The translations under genes were made by a program, and so were the position numbers. The notes beneath the pieces were generated by a model that saw only the letters and a list, made by a program, of their open reading frames with translations, ran no database searches and was not told the origin of the DNA. Of a DNA stretch of 64,000 nt, positions 1-7,672 are shown one piece after another (position 1 is the first letter of the stretch; every line of letters begins with the position of its first letter). Source of the stretch: Wenyingzhuangia sp. 2_MG-2023 (GTDB lineage: Bacteria; Bacteroidota; Bacteroidia; Flavobacteriales; Flavobacteriaceae); assembly GCF_030548295.1 (NCBI RefSeq), contig NZ_JAUOSB010000001.1, positions 682,001-746,000 on the forward strand, in the 5' to 3' direction.

Positions 1-1191
1 TATATTTTGTTGTCTTTATTGGTGCTTTATTTAGTGATTCTATATGCATACATTGGTAAAATTTTTATTTCTTGGGATTGGCCAAAAGGAATTGTTTCTT
101 ACTTGGTTTCGGGAGTTTCTGTTTTAGGGTTTTTTACCATTTTGTTGATTTATCCGTACGGAAAATTGTTAGGTAATGAGTGGATTCCAAAATTTTCTAA
201 AGTTTTTTACATTCTTATTATTCCTTTGGTAATAGTACTTTTTATAGCTCTTAGCATGAGAGTTTTAGATTATGGAATTACTATTAAGAGGTATGCGGCA
301 ATTACTTTGGGCGTATGGATTAGCATGGTCTGTATCTATTTTATCATTAAAAAAGACAACATTAAGTTCATTCCGGTTTCACTTTCTATCTTGTTGATTT
401 TGACTTGTTTTGGACCTTGGGGAATGTTTTCTGTAAGTGAAAAAAGTCAAGCACATCGATTGGAAAAAATATTGATAGAAAACGGCATTTTGGTTGATGG
501 GAAAATTGAAAATGAAGTTCTTTGGAATCTAGACAGTTTGCCAAAGTTTAGAACTAAAAAGAAATTGATCAACAATCATATTTTAAACGATTCTCTTCAT
601 AATGAAGTTAAATCTATTTTAGATTATTTAGTCGATCATCATGGTTTTCAACAAATAAGGCCGTGGTTTGTTCAAGATTTTACGGTTCTGATTGGAGACA
701 CCATCACACACAAAAGATTTTCTTACAATAGTGAGGCTAGGAGGTATATGGAGACGATGGGGATAAAATACCGCAAGTTATACAAGAACAGCAGCAATCA
801 AAAAACGGTGTACTACAGAACCAAAAAACCAAAATTGATTGCTACCCAAGGTGCGGATTATCTTTATGGTTTTATGTTTTCAACAAAAAAGGCATCTAAA
901 ATTATTCCTCTCCAAAATCAAACTATTCAACTTAGTAGACAACAAAAAACACTCAGAATCATAACGCAGCACGATACCTTAGTGATTCCTTTAGAGAAAC
1001 TAAAAAAGGAAATCATAGACAAATGGGGAACTAGCAACAATAACTCTCTGCCTGAAATTTTATGGAGTACTACCTTTACTTCTTCAGATCTGGAAATTAT
1101 TTGTGAAATTGATTATGTACACCTTAAAACAACTCAAGAAACAAATCCTGTACAAAATTTTGGTGGAACCTTATTTATTATAGAAAAGTAG
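1..1191 (+). CDS. DUF4153 membrane protein, 3' part only
   Basis: The reading frame is open from the first base, so the gene begins upstream of the window; the TTG at base 7 is probably internal. The visible 396 residues start inside a membrane domain with about four hydrophobic helices up to residue ~140. The segment around residues 20-50, with SWDWPKG followed by a long hydrophobic helix, is typical of DUF4153 proteins. A soluble, basic C-terminal part of about 250 residues follows, with no motif I recognise. The function of the family is unknown. A hairpin terminator follows the stop codon. Confidence 0.75.
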   Translation, partial: YILLSLLVLYLVILYAYIGKIFISWDWPKGIVSYLVSGVSVLGFFTILLIYPYGKLLGNEWIPKFSKVFYILIIPLVIVLFIALSMRVLDYGITIKRYAAITLGVWISMVCIYFIIKKDNIKFIPVSLSILLILTCFGPWGMFSVSEKSQAHRLEKILIENGILVDGKIENEVLWNLDSLPKFRTKKKLINNHILNDSLHNEVKSILDYLVDHHGFQQIRPWFVQDFTVLIGDTITHKRFSYNSEARRYMETMGIKYRKLYKNSSNQKTVYYRTKKPKLIATQGADYLYGFMFSTKKASKIIPLQNQTIQLSRQQKTLRIITQHDTLVIPLEKLKKEIIDKWGTSNNNSLPEILWSTTFTSSDLEIICEIDYVHLKTTQETNPVQNFGGTLFIIEK

Positions 1192-1216
1192 AATTTTTAA
1201 CGTTTAATAAAAGAAC

Positions 1217-1247
1217 AAAACTGTAGGCATCTTGTCTACAGTTTTTT
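1217..1247 (+). terminator. Rho-independent terminator after the DUF4153 gene
   Basis: AAAACTGTAG (1217-1226) pairs with CTACAGTTTT (1236-1245) around a 9-base loop, and the 3' arm runs into seven T's. It separates the DUF4153 gene from the sugar module. Confidence 0.8.
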
Positions 1248-1362
1248 TGTGTTTACAACTCTTCTCTTTGTGATTTTTTTCCTCGGTTACAAAAAAAGTC
1301 AAAATTAAGTGATTCTTAAAAATTGACCCAAACTACCGTATTAACTGCATTCTTGCATTGTC

Positions 1363-1380
1363 TATGTTTTCAAAAACATA
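1363..1380. promoter_or_regulatory. Inverted repeat, possible LacI-type operator 1
   Basis: TATGTTTT and AAAACATA flank a 2-base centre, an 18-base near-perfect palindrome. It lies 90 bases ahead of the porin start and shares the core ATGTTT..AAACAT with a second palindrome at 1422-1437. A LacI-family gene lies two genes downstream, so a repressor or activator site is a reasonable inference. Binding is not shown. Confidence 0.5.
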
Positions 1381-1420
1381 ATAAATGGCAAAAAAGGAAA
1401 TTAAATTCATTATTTAGTTG

Positions 1421-1437
1421 TATGTTTGCGAAAACAT
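1421..1437 (+). promoter_or_regulatory. -7 box overlapped by possible LacI-type operator 2
   Basis: TATGTTTG at 1421-1428 fits the Bacteroidota -7 consensus TAnnTTTG. It is embedded in ATGTTTGCGAAAACAT (1422-1437), a 16-base palindrome with one mismatched pair and a central CG, as is common in LacI-family operators. The overlap would let a bound regulator block RNA polymerase. Predicted transcription starts about 35 bases before the porin ATG. I see no good -33 box. Confidence 0.55.
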
Positions 1438-1470
1438 TTTAATGTTTTTGTAACAACAAATCCAAAAAAT

Positions 1471-2835
1471 ATGACAATAACTATAAACTTTAAAACCAGG
1501 TTGCTTACCTATAGCGTTGTTTTGATGACGGTATTTTCAGGTTTTGGACAAAAATTATGGGAAGACGATCAGAATTACTTTGGTACTTCAGGTTATATCA
1601 GAACAGGAATAGGGCAGAGTGAAGGAGGTGCTACTCAAGCGCATTTTCAAATGCCTGGTGCTTTGAACAAATTTAGCTTAGGAAACCAAGCAGATACTTA
1701 TGGAGAATTGGAGTTTGATTATACACGTTATATAAACAAAGAAAAAAATCAATCAATAGATGTGGTTTGGATGACTTCTTTTTACGAAGCCTTTGGAACT
1801 GAAAATGAAATGCAATTTGACAAAACAGCTCAACTCTATGTTCGCGGAAACAATTTGTTGGGAAACAAAGAGGTTTTATGGATTGGAAAACGTTATTATC
1901 ACAGGCAAGCCATTCACTTATTAGACAAACAATGGATGAATCCTGCACAAACAGGGTGGGGTTTGGGAATAGAAAATTTAATTACCAACAAGGGAGCTCA
2001 AGATTTTAAACTAGGAGCTTGGGCTTTTGAAGATAAAGAAGTTGTGTCTTACCTCAATCAAAACCAAAGTGTGTTAAAAGCTTTTACTGCGGATGCGCGT
2101 TGGGTACATGTTCCTGTAAGCAAAACAAGTAAAATCAATTTGGCGGTGAACTATTCGATCCGTGCGGCCAACCCAACATTGGATTATGAAACTCGTCATG
2201 GTTTTGGTGCCTTTGCTTGGTTAGACACCGAAAAAAAGAACATTACCAACACCTTTGCTGTTTTGTTTAGGCAAGGAGCAACGGTTGCACAACATCACTG
2301 GACAGGAATGTCTCAAAAAGAAAACCCTAACAACAATCAGTTGGTGTTAAACGATTTAAGAAAAGCTTATGCGCTAGAAATCAACAACAACTTTTTGTAC
2401 GACGATTTGGATCGTTTTGCTATCAATGGTATTTTAATGAGTGTGTTTAAAGATTTTGGAACACAGCCTTACAATTATCAAAATGGAACTAAAAGTTACC
2501 TAGAAAACACAGGAAACAAATTGTACTGGATAGCGGTTGGGGCAAGAGGAATGTATTATTTAAATAGGTATTTTAAGTTAAGCTTAGAGCTAAGTACAGA
2601 ATACGTAAACAATCAACAGGTAAATGTTGAAGGAAATTTACAACGCATTTCCTTTACTCCAGAAATTTCTCTAAACAAAGGATTTTACAATCGACCTGTT
2701 TTACGCCCCTTGATAACTTACGCTTTTTGGAGCAACGATTTAATGGGACATATAGGAACCACTCCTACAAATGCCCCTTTTGGGAACAATACCGAGGGAT
2801 TTACGTTGGGATTGCAATTTGAAATTTGGTGGTAA
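1471..2835 (+). CDS. lamB: LamB-type maltoporin / carbohydrate porin
   Basis: Outer-membrane beta-barrel porin expected to let malto-oligosaccharides or similar sugars diffuse into the periplasm. The 454-residue protein has a signal peptide (~1-26, ending at GFGQ) and ends with EIWW, as E. coli LamB does. Further matches to LamB, from memory of that sequence, are SGYIRTGIG (Tyr42, Arg44), LGN..DTYGEL (Tyr77, Glu79) and the segment GKRYYHRQ. Tyr42, Tyr77 and the penultimate Trp correspond to greasy-slide residues Tyr6, Tyr41 and Trp420. The ATG at 1471 is chosen because it gives a clean signal peptide; an in-frame TTG at 1426 lies inside the operator. The GH97 gene follows after 36 bases, probably in one operon. 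Confidence 0.85.
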   Translation: MTITINFKTRLLTYSVVLMTVFSGFGQKLWEDDQNYFGTSGYIRTGIGQSEGGATQAHFQMPGALNKFSLGNQADTYGELEFDYTRYINKEKNQSIDVVWMTSFYEAFGTENEMQFDKTAQLYVRGNNLLGNKEVLWIGKRYYHRQAIHLLDKQWMNPAQTGWGLGIENLITNKGAQDFKLGAWAFEDKEVVSYLNQNQSVLKAFTADARWVHVPVSKTSKINLAVNYSIRAANPTLDYETRHGFGAFAWLDTEKKNITNTFAVLFRQGATVAQHHWTGMSQKENPNNNQLVLNDLRKAYALEINNNFLYDDLDRFAINGILMSVFKDFGTQPYNYQNGTKSYLENTGNKLYWIAVGARGMYYLNRYFKLSLELSTEYVNNQQVNVEGNLQRISFTPEISLNKGFYNRPVLRPLITYAFWSNDLMGHIGTTPTNAPFGNNTEGFTLGLQFEIWW

Positions 2836-2871
2836 GAATAAATAAATAAAAAAAACATAAAATTTAGAATC

Positions 2872-4893
2872 ATGAAAAAAATAGCATTTTATAAACTTGT
2901 ATTAAGTTTAATACTGGTAACAACAAGCGCAATGGGAACAACAACACAAAAGATTACAGTTACATCGCCAGACGGAGCTACAAAAGCTCAAATTAACATT
3001 GAAAACGACATTCGCTACTCCATTTCTCAAGACGAGGTATTGGTATTGGCACCCTCTAAAATAGCCATGGCATTGTCTAATGGAGTGGTTTTGGGAAAAG
3101 AATCTAAAGTAAAAAACATTCAAAAAAGCACGGTTGATAAAACCATTACTTCCCCTTTTTACAAAAGCACTACGGTAAAAGATCATTACAACCAAGTTGC
3201 TATAGAGTTTGAAGGCAATTGGAGTTTAGAGTTTAGAGCTTACAATGATGGTGTTGCTTATCGATTTGTAAGTAATAAAAGAGGAAATTTTGAAGTTGTG
3301 AACGAAATTGCAGATTACGAATTTGTAAACGATGCAGATACCACCGTACCCTATGTATATTCTCCTGGAGATTTAGAGCATCAATTGTCTCAAGCTTTTG
3401 AAAACACATATACACATTTAAAAATATCAGAATTAGACAAAGAACGTTTGATGTTTTTACCTTTAAGTGTAGCCGCTCCTAAAGGAAAACGTGTAACAAT
3501 AACCGAAAGTGATTTAAGAAATTACCCAGGGATGTACATGCAGGCAACAGAAAAGGAAAATACCTTAAGTGCCTTTTTTGCTCCTTTGCGTAAGGAAGTA
3601 GAAGAGCATTCAGGATACAACAATTTACAGGTAACCGTAAAGTCTCGTCATGATTACATTGCTAAAATCAATCAAAAAAGATCGTTTCCGTGGAGAGCGG
3701 CTATTGTAACTAGTAATGATGTAGAATTGGCCAACACAGATTTATCTTATCTATTAGCCGAAGAAAATGCCATTGGAGATACTAGCTGGATTAAACCTGG
3801 AAAAGTAGCTTGGGATTGGTGGAACAATTGGAATTTAGAAGGTGTAGATTTTAAAGCAGGAATTAACAACCAAACGTATAAGTATTATATTGATTTTGCA
3901 GCTAAAAACGGAATAGAATACGTGATTTTGGATGAAGGTTGGTCTGTAAACAAAGTCTATGATTTAATGCAAGTTGTGCCTGAAATTGACCTAGAAGAGT
4001 TGCTTGCTTATGGAAAAGAAAGAAATGTGGGAATTATTCTTTGGGCTGGATATTACGCTTTTGATAAAGACATGCAAAAAGTGTGTGAACATTATAGCAA
4101 AATGGGCGTAAAAGGGTTTAAAGTCGATTTTATGAACGGAGACGATCAAGACTTGGTATATTTTAACGAACGTGTTGCAAAAATGTGTGCAAATTACGAT
4201 TTATTGGCCGATTTACACGGAACATACAAACCTGCTGGATTGCAAAGAACTTATCCAAATATTTTAAACTTTGAAGGAGTACACGGTTTAGAGCAAATGA
4301 AATGGCAACCACAAACTTGCGACCAGGTAACTTATGATGTTACCATGCCTTACTTACGTATGATTTCTGGACCTGTTGATTATACGCAAGGTGCTATGAA
4401 CAATGCAGTAAAATCTTTAAATACCATTACCAACACAGTAGAAACACAGTATTATCCTAACTTTTCTAAACCTATGAGTCAGGGAACACGCATGCATCAA
4501 TTGGCAGAATATGTTATTTTCTTGTCGCCATTAAACATGTTGTGTGACACACCTACCAATTATGAAAAAAATCCAGTAAGCACAAAGTTTATTGCAGAAA
4601 TTCCAACGGTATGGGACGAGAGTAAAACCATTGATGGGGTGATGGGAGAATACATTGTGACGGCTCGTAGAAGTGGAGATACTTGGTATATTGGGGGTTT
4701 AAATAACTGGGATGCTAGAGATATTACGATTGACGTAAAAGGAATTACAGGAAAAAGTGGACAAGCAACCGTTTATAAAGACGGAATTAACGCAGACAAC
4801 AATGGTTTAGACTTTAAGAAATCTACTGAGAATGTTTCAGACAAAATTACCATTCATATGGCACCAGGCGGAGGTTTTGTTGTTAAACTATAA
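2872..4893 (+). CDS. GH97 family alpha-glycosidase, exported
   Basis: Retaining or inverting alpha-glycosidase of family GH97, expected in the periplasm or at the cell surface. The 673-residue length fits the family. A signal peptide covers ~1-22. The N-terminal beta-sandwich includes LAPS..AMALSNG. The TIM barrel carries WDWWN (~315), LDEGWS (~358), FKVDF (Asp419), DLHGTYKP (~447-454), NFEGV (Glu468) and LEQMKW (Glu474). From memory, inverting SusB-type enzymes have His-Glu where this one has His449-Gly450, so it looks like the retaining subgroup, which includes alpha-galactosidases. Substrate therefore remains open: alpha-glucoside or alpha-galactoside. It lies between the porin and the LacI regulator, so its substrate is probably what the porin admits. 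Confidence 0.88.
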   Translation: MKKIAFYKLVLSLILVTTSAMGTTTQKITVTSPDGATKAQINIENDIRYSISQDEVLVLAPSKIAMALSNGVVLGKESKVKNIQKSTVDKTITSPFYKSTTVKDHYNQVAIEFEGNWSLEFRAYNDGVAYRFVSNKRGNFEVVNEIADYEFVNDADTTVPYVYSPGDLEHQLSQAFENTYTHLKISELDKERLMFLPLSVAAPKGKRVTITESDLRNYPGMYMQATEKENTLSAFFAPLRKEVEEHSGYNNLQVTVKSRHDYIAKINQKRSFPWRAAIVTSNDVELANTDLSYLLAEENAIGDTSWIKPGKVAWDWWNNWNLEGVDFKAGINNQTYKYYIDFAAKNGIEYVILDEGWSVNKVYDLMQVVPEIDLEELLAYGKERNVGIILWAGYYAFDKDMQKVCEHYSKMGVKGFKVDFMNGDDQDLVYFNERVAKMCANYDLLADLHGTYKPAGLQRTYPNILNFEGVHGLEQMKWQPQTCDQVTYDVTMPYLRMISGPVDYTQGAMNNAVKSLNTITNTVETQYYPNFSKPMSQGTRMHQLAEYVIFLSPLNMLCDTPTNYEKNPVSTKFIAEIPTVWDESKTIDGVMGEYIVTARRSGDTWYIGGLNNWDARDITIDVKGITGKSGQATVYKDGINADNNGLDFKKSTENVSDKITIHMAPGGGFVVKL

Positions 4894-4919
4894 ATCTGTT
4901 ACATCCCCTACTTATACAC

Positions 4920-4954
4920 AAATCTACTTTCTGTTTTATACAGGGAGTAGATTT
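4920..4954 (+). terminator. Hairpin terminator after the GH97 gene
   Basis: AAATCTACT at 4920 pairs with AGTAGATTT ending at 4954. Two U-G pairs and CTGT/ACAG extend the stem to 15 base pairs around the loop TTTAT. The T tract after it is weak (CTTTAT). It would separate the porin-GH97 transcript from the LacI gene. Confidence 0.65.
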
Positions 4955-4979
4955 CTTTATGGTGAAGTTTTAAATCCCT

Positions 4980-4987
4980 TATCTTTG
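4980..4987 (+). promoter_or_regulatory. -7 promoter box for the LacI-type gene
   Basis: TATCTTTG matches TAnnTTTG and lies 17 bases before the ATG, so the regulator probably has its own promoter. No palindrome like those at 1363-1437 is seen here. Confidence 0.5.
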
Positions 4988-5004
4988 TTAAGAACCGTAC
5001 GATT

Positions 5005-6087
5005 ATGAGCAAAAAAGTCACTTTTAAAGAGGTAGCAGCCCTAGCTGGAGTTTCTACACAAACTGTATCTAGAGTTACCAATGGAGGGAAAGGAGTAGAG
5101 CCTAAAACTTTAAAAAAGGTACAAGAAGCTATAGACAAATTAGGGTATGTTCCTAACAAAGGAGCACAGTTGTTGGTGCAAAAAAAAGTAAAAGTACTGG
5201 GAATTGTTACTTTAAAAATGTCTATGGAGGGAGCTATGAATATTGTGGAAGGCATTCGTTTGGAAAGCAAAAAACAAGATTATAGCATTGCCATTACTGT
5301 AGTAGAGCAGCAAGAGGAGAATTTAGACGAAGCCATTCGTGATTTAAGATCGCAACAAGTGGCAGGAATTATCATCAACTTAGGAGTTTCCAAACATGTG
5401 GCCGAAGCATTGGTTACCAAACATCCTCAAATTTCTTTTTTGTTTATTGATGTACCCGAAGATGCAAATGTAGCACAGGTTTCCTCTAACCATCAGCAAG
5501 GAGCGCAACAAATTGTACAGCAGCATCTTATAAAGCAAGGATATCAAAAATTTGCTTTGTTAAATGGACCTCAAAATTCATGGGCTGCAGAACTACGAAA
5601 AACTACTTGGGAGAACGAAATTAAAAGAGCAGAACAAGAAATAATTTTACAATCCGAAGGAGATTGGACGGCAGCAAGTGGCTATGTAGAAACCACAAAA
5701 ATGTTACTTTATCCCAAAAAGTTTACGGCTTTGTTGGTATCCAACGATCAAATGGCTTTGGGAGCATTAAGAGCTTGTGCAGAACAACAAATAAACGTTC
5801 CAGCGCATATGGCTGTTACTGGGTTTGATGATACTCCAGACAGTGCCTATTACAACCCACCCTTAACTACAGTAAAACAAAATTTTTTAGAAATAGGAAA
5901 ACAAGCTGTGTCTGTTTTGCTGAATCAAATCAACGATAAAGGTTCCTTTGAAAAAAAACAAATTGATTTGGAGTTTATAGAAAGACAAAGCAGTTTAAAA
6001 CTTGACAATACGACCAATACTACTGAAGAAATTAAAACCTTGTTACAAAAAATACAAGGATTATTACCCAATATTTCTGAGACCTAA
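5005..6087 (+). CDS. LacI-family transcriptional regulator
   Basis: DNA-binding sugar-responsive regulator of 360 residues, the usual LacI/GalR length. The N-terminal helix-turn-helix (residues ~5-27, TFKEVAALAGVSTQTVSRV) is followed by the hinge-helix region (~45-60). A periplasmic-binding-protein-like effector domain fills the rest (GIVTLKMS at ~72; GFDDTPDSAYYNPPLTTVKQ at ~273). It follows the porin and GH97 genes on the same strand but behind a terminator and with its own -7 box. It most likely controls them through the palindromes at 1363-1437. The effector is unknown; a maltodextrin or galactoside would fit the neighbours. Confidence 0.92.
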   Translation: MSKKVTFKEVAALAGVSTQTVSRVTNGGKGVEPKTLKKVQEAIDKLGYVPNKGAQLLVQKKVKVLGIVTLKMSMEGAMNIVEGIRLESKKQDYSIAITVVEQQEENLDEAIRDLRSQQVAGIIINLGVSKHVAEALVTKHPQISFLFIDVPEDANVAQVSSNHQQGAQQIVQQHLIKQGYQKFALLNGPQNSWAAELRKTTWENEIKRAEQEIILQSEGDWTAASGYVETTKMLLYPKKFTALLVSNDQMALGALRACAEQQINVPAHMAVTGFDDTPDSAYYNPPLTTVKQNFLEIGKQAVSVLLNQINDKGSFEKKQIDLEFIERQSSLKLDNTTNTTEEIKTLLQKIQGLLPNISET

Positions 6088-6114
6088 TTTTAGGATTTTA
6101 GACCTACAAATTGT

Positions 6115-6122
6115 TATTTTTG
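6115..6122 (+). promoter_or_regulatory. -7 promoter box
   Basis: TATTTTTG matches TAnnTTTG, 33 bases before the ATG at 6156. Confidence 0.45.
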
Positions 6123-6155
6123 CAGTTCATTTGCAAAAGCACTATATTCATTCGC

Positions 6156-6557
6156 ATGAAAAAAGACATCCAAATTCCAGAAGTAGAAAATGTATTTATG
6201 GCCGTTGTAAAAGAGTACAATGAAGAATTTCAGTGTGATGATTGGAATGTTTATTTGGTGAACGATGGAGATAAAGCTTTAGAGATGGCTATTATTGTTT
6301 CTAAGGGTTATGATGAAGACAAGCTGATAGAGACATCTGTAATGCGCAAAACCATTCAAGAATTACCTGCAAATTCCTTTGCCAAAGTAGAACTGGTTCA
6401 AGAAGAGCTTTTTAAGTTGACCAACTTTTTCAATACCTCATTTTTTATTGGAAACACTATGTACGATAAAAAATACGTATTTGAGAAAAATACGATTAAA
6501 GAAGGTGCTTTACGCAGAATAAAACAATTAGGTAAAGATGGGATTGTGGCGAAATAG
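6156..6557 (+). CDS. Conserved flavobacterial hypothetical protein, 133 aa
   Basis: Small soluble protein that I recognise only as a conserved flavobacterial family of unknown function. Homologues are, as I recall, sometimes mislabelled as a phenylalanyl-tRNA synthetase subunit, but no synthetase motif is present. It begins MKKDIQIPEVENV, and has DWNVYLVN at ~25 and a basic C-terminus. There is no signal peptide or membrane segment. The ATG at 6156 is preferred because it follows a -7 box and matches the start I expect for the family; the frame is open further upstream. It converges with gpsA, with three bases between the stop codons. Confidence 0.7.
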   Translation: MKKDIQIPEVENVFMAVVKEYNEEFQCDDWNVYLVNDGDKALEMAIIVSKGYDEDKLIETSVMRKTIQELPANSFAKVELVQEELFKLTNFFNTSFFIGNTMYDKKYVFEKNTIKEGALRRIKQLGKDGIVAK

Positions 6558-6560
6558 ACT

Positions 6561-7556
6561 TTAATCTAAATTTTCAGAAAGTATTTTAAAGTATTTTTTC
6601 GGACTTTTTCCTTCGTAAACAATACTATAAACGGCATCAATAATAGGAGTTCTAGCACCGTTTACTTGATTGATTTCATAGGCAGATTTTACAGCGTAAT
6701 ATCCTTCTGCTACCATTTTCATTTCCATCATGGCAGATTTTACAGTATACCCTTTTCCTATCATGTTTCCAAACATACGGTTTCTGCTAAAGGTAGAATA
6801 ACCAGTTACCAAAAGATCTCCCAAATAAGCAGAGTCATTTATGTTACGTTTCATTTTATGTATTTTTTTGATGTATCGCTTCATTTCTCTAATAGCGTTA
6901 GACATCAAAACAGCTTGGTAATTGTCTCCATAACCTAAACCATGGGCAATACCAGCAGCAATAGCATATATGTTTTTTAGCATGGCAGCATATTCAGAAC
7001 CAATAATATCGTCTGAGGTTTTGCAAAAAATGTAATCTGAAGTCAAGCACTCCGCCAAACATTTTGCCTTTTCTTCATCTTGACAGGCAATGGTTAAATA
7101 AGACAATCTTTCCATGGCTACTTCTTCTGCATGGCAAGGTCCGGTAATCACACCAATGTTTTCAAACGGAATTTTGTACGTTTCGTTCAAGTGTTCTCCA
7201 ACAATCAAACCTGTTTCGGGAACAATGCCTTTGATAGCAGAAAAAATGGTTTTTGAAGTTAAAGAAGTAGTTAGTTTTTCTAGTTCGGCATTTAGAAATG
7301 CAGAAGGAATAGCCAAAATAATAATATCGGCATAAGCTACCATTTCATTAATATCGTTGGAAAGAAAAAGCTGTTCTGTTTTAAACTCAATAGAAGTTAA
7401 ATAATTAGGATTGTGATTGTGTTCTTTAATATAGTCTATTGCGGTAACATTTCTCATGTACCAACCTATTGTTTCAACTCTTTCACTTAACATTTTTACT
7501 ATAGCAGTTGCCCAACTACCCCCTCCAAAAACTGCAACCTTCACGTCTTTTTTCAT
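6561..7556 (-). CDS. gpsA: NAD(P)-dependent glycerol-3-phosphate dehydrogenase
   Basis: Reduces dihydroxyacetone phosphate to sn-glycerol 3-phosphate, the backbone for phospholipid synthesis, in the cytoplasm. The 331-residue protein has an N-terminal Rossmann fold (VAVFGGGSWATAI, ~6-18), the GP(C)HAEEV segment (~138), and the catalytic-lysine region MLKNIYAIAAGIAHGLGYGDN (~195). The start is the ATG at 7556, right before the Rossmann strand; an in-frame TTG at 7583 would add nine residues that overlap the -7 box. The acyltransferase plsC, which uses its product pathway, is 2 kb away but not in the same operon. Confidence 0.93.
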   Translation of the reverse strand: MKKDVKVAVFGGGSWATAIVKMLSERVETIGWYMRNVTAIDYIKEHNHNPNYLTSIEFKTEQLFLSNDINEMVAYADIIILAIPSAFLNAELEKLTTSLTSKTIFSAIKGIVPETGLIVGEHLNETYKIPFENIGVITGPCHAEEVAMERLSYLTIACQDEEKAKCLAECLTSDYIFCKTSDDIIGSEYAAMLKNIYAIAAGIAHGLGYGDNYQAVLMSNAIREMKRYIKKIHKMKRNINDSAYLGDLLVTGYSTFSRNRMFGNMIGKGYTVKSAMMEMKMVAEGYYAVKSAYEINQVNGARTPIIDAVYSIVYEGKSPKKYFKILSENLD

Positions 7557-7580
7557 CAAAAATAATCCTTTCAATTCCTC

Positions 7581-7588
7581 CAAAAATA
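7581..7588 (-). promoter_or_regulatory. -7 promoter box for gpsA
   Basis: On the minus strand this reads TATTTTTG, matching TAnnTTTG, 25 bases before the gpsA ATG. It also argues against the upstream TTG as the start. Confidence 0.5.
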
Positions 7589-7672
7589 AGATTTCTATAC
7601 GGATTAAAGCCTTGTTTTGTGTATAAATGACAAATCAATCCTTATTTTTATAAGGTCTAAAAAATAAACACA

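Noticed and set aside
1673-1948. Minus-strand open frame of 91 codons inside the porin gene
   Set aside because: It is a shadow of the porin, with no signal or family features. The same applies to the other antisense or overlapping frames within well-supported genes.
4908-5270. Minus-strand 120-codon frame across the start of the LacI gene
   Set aside because: It runs through the terminator and the HTH-coding region of a strongly supported gene and shows no known domain.
6002-6223. Plus-strand 73-codon frame across the end of the LacI gene
   Set aside because: It overlaps two supported genes in another frame and has no recognisable features.
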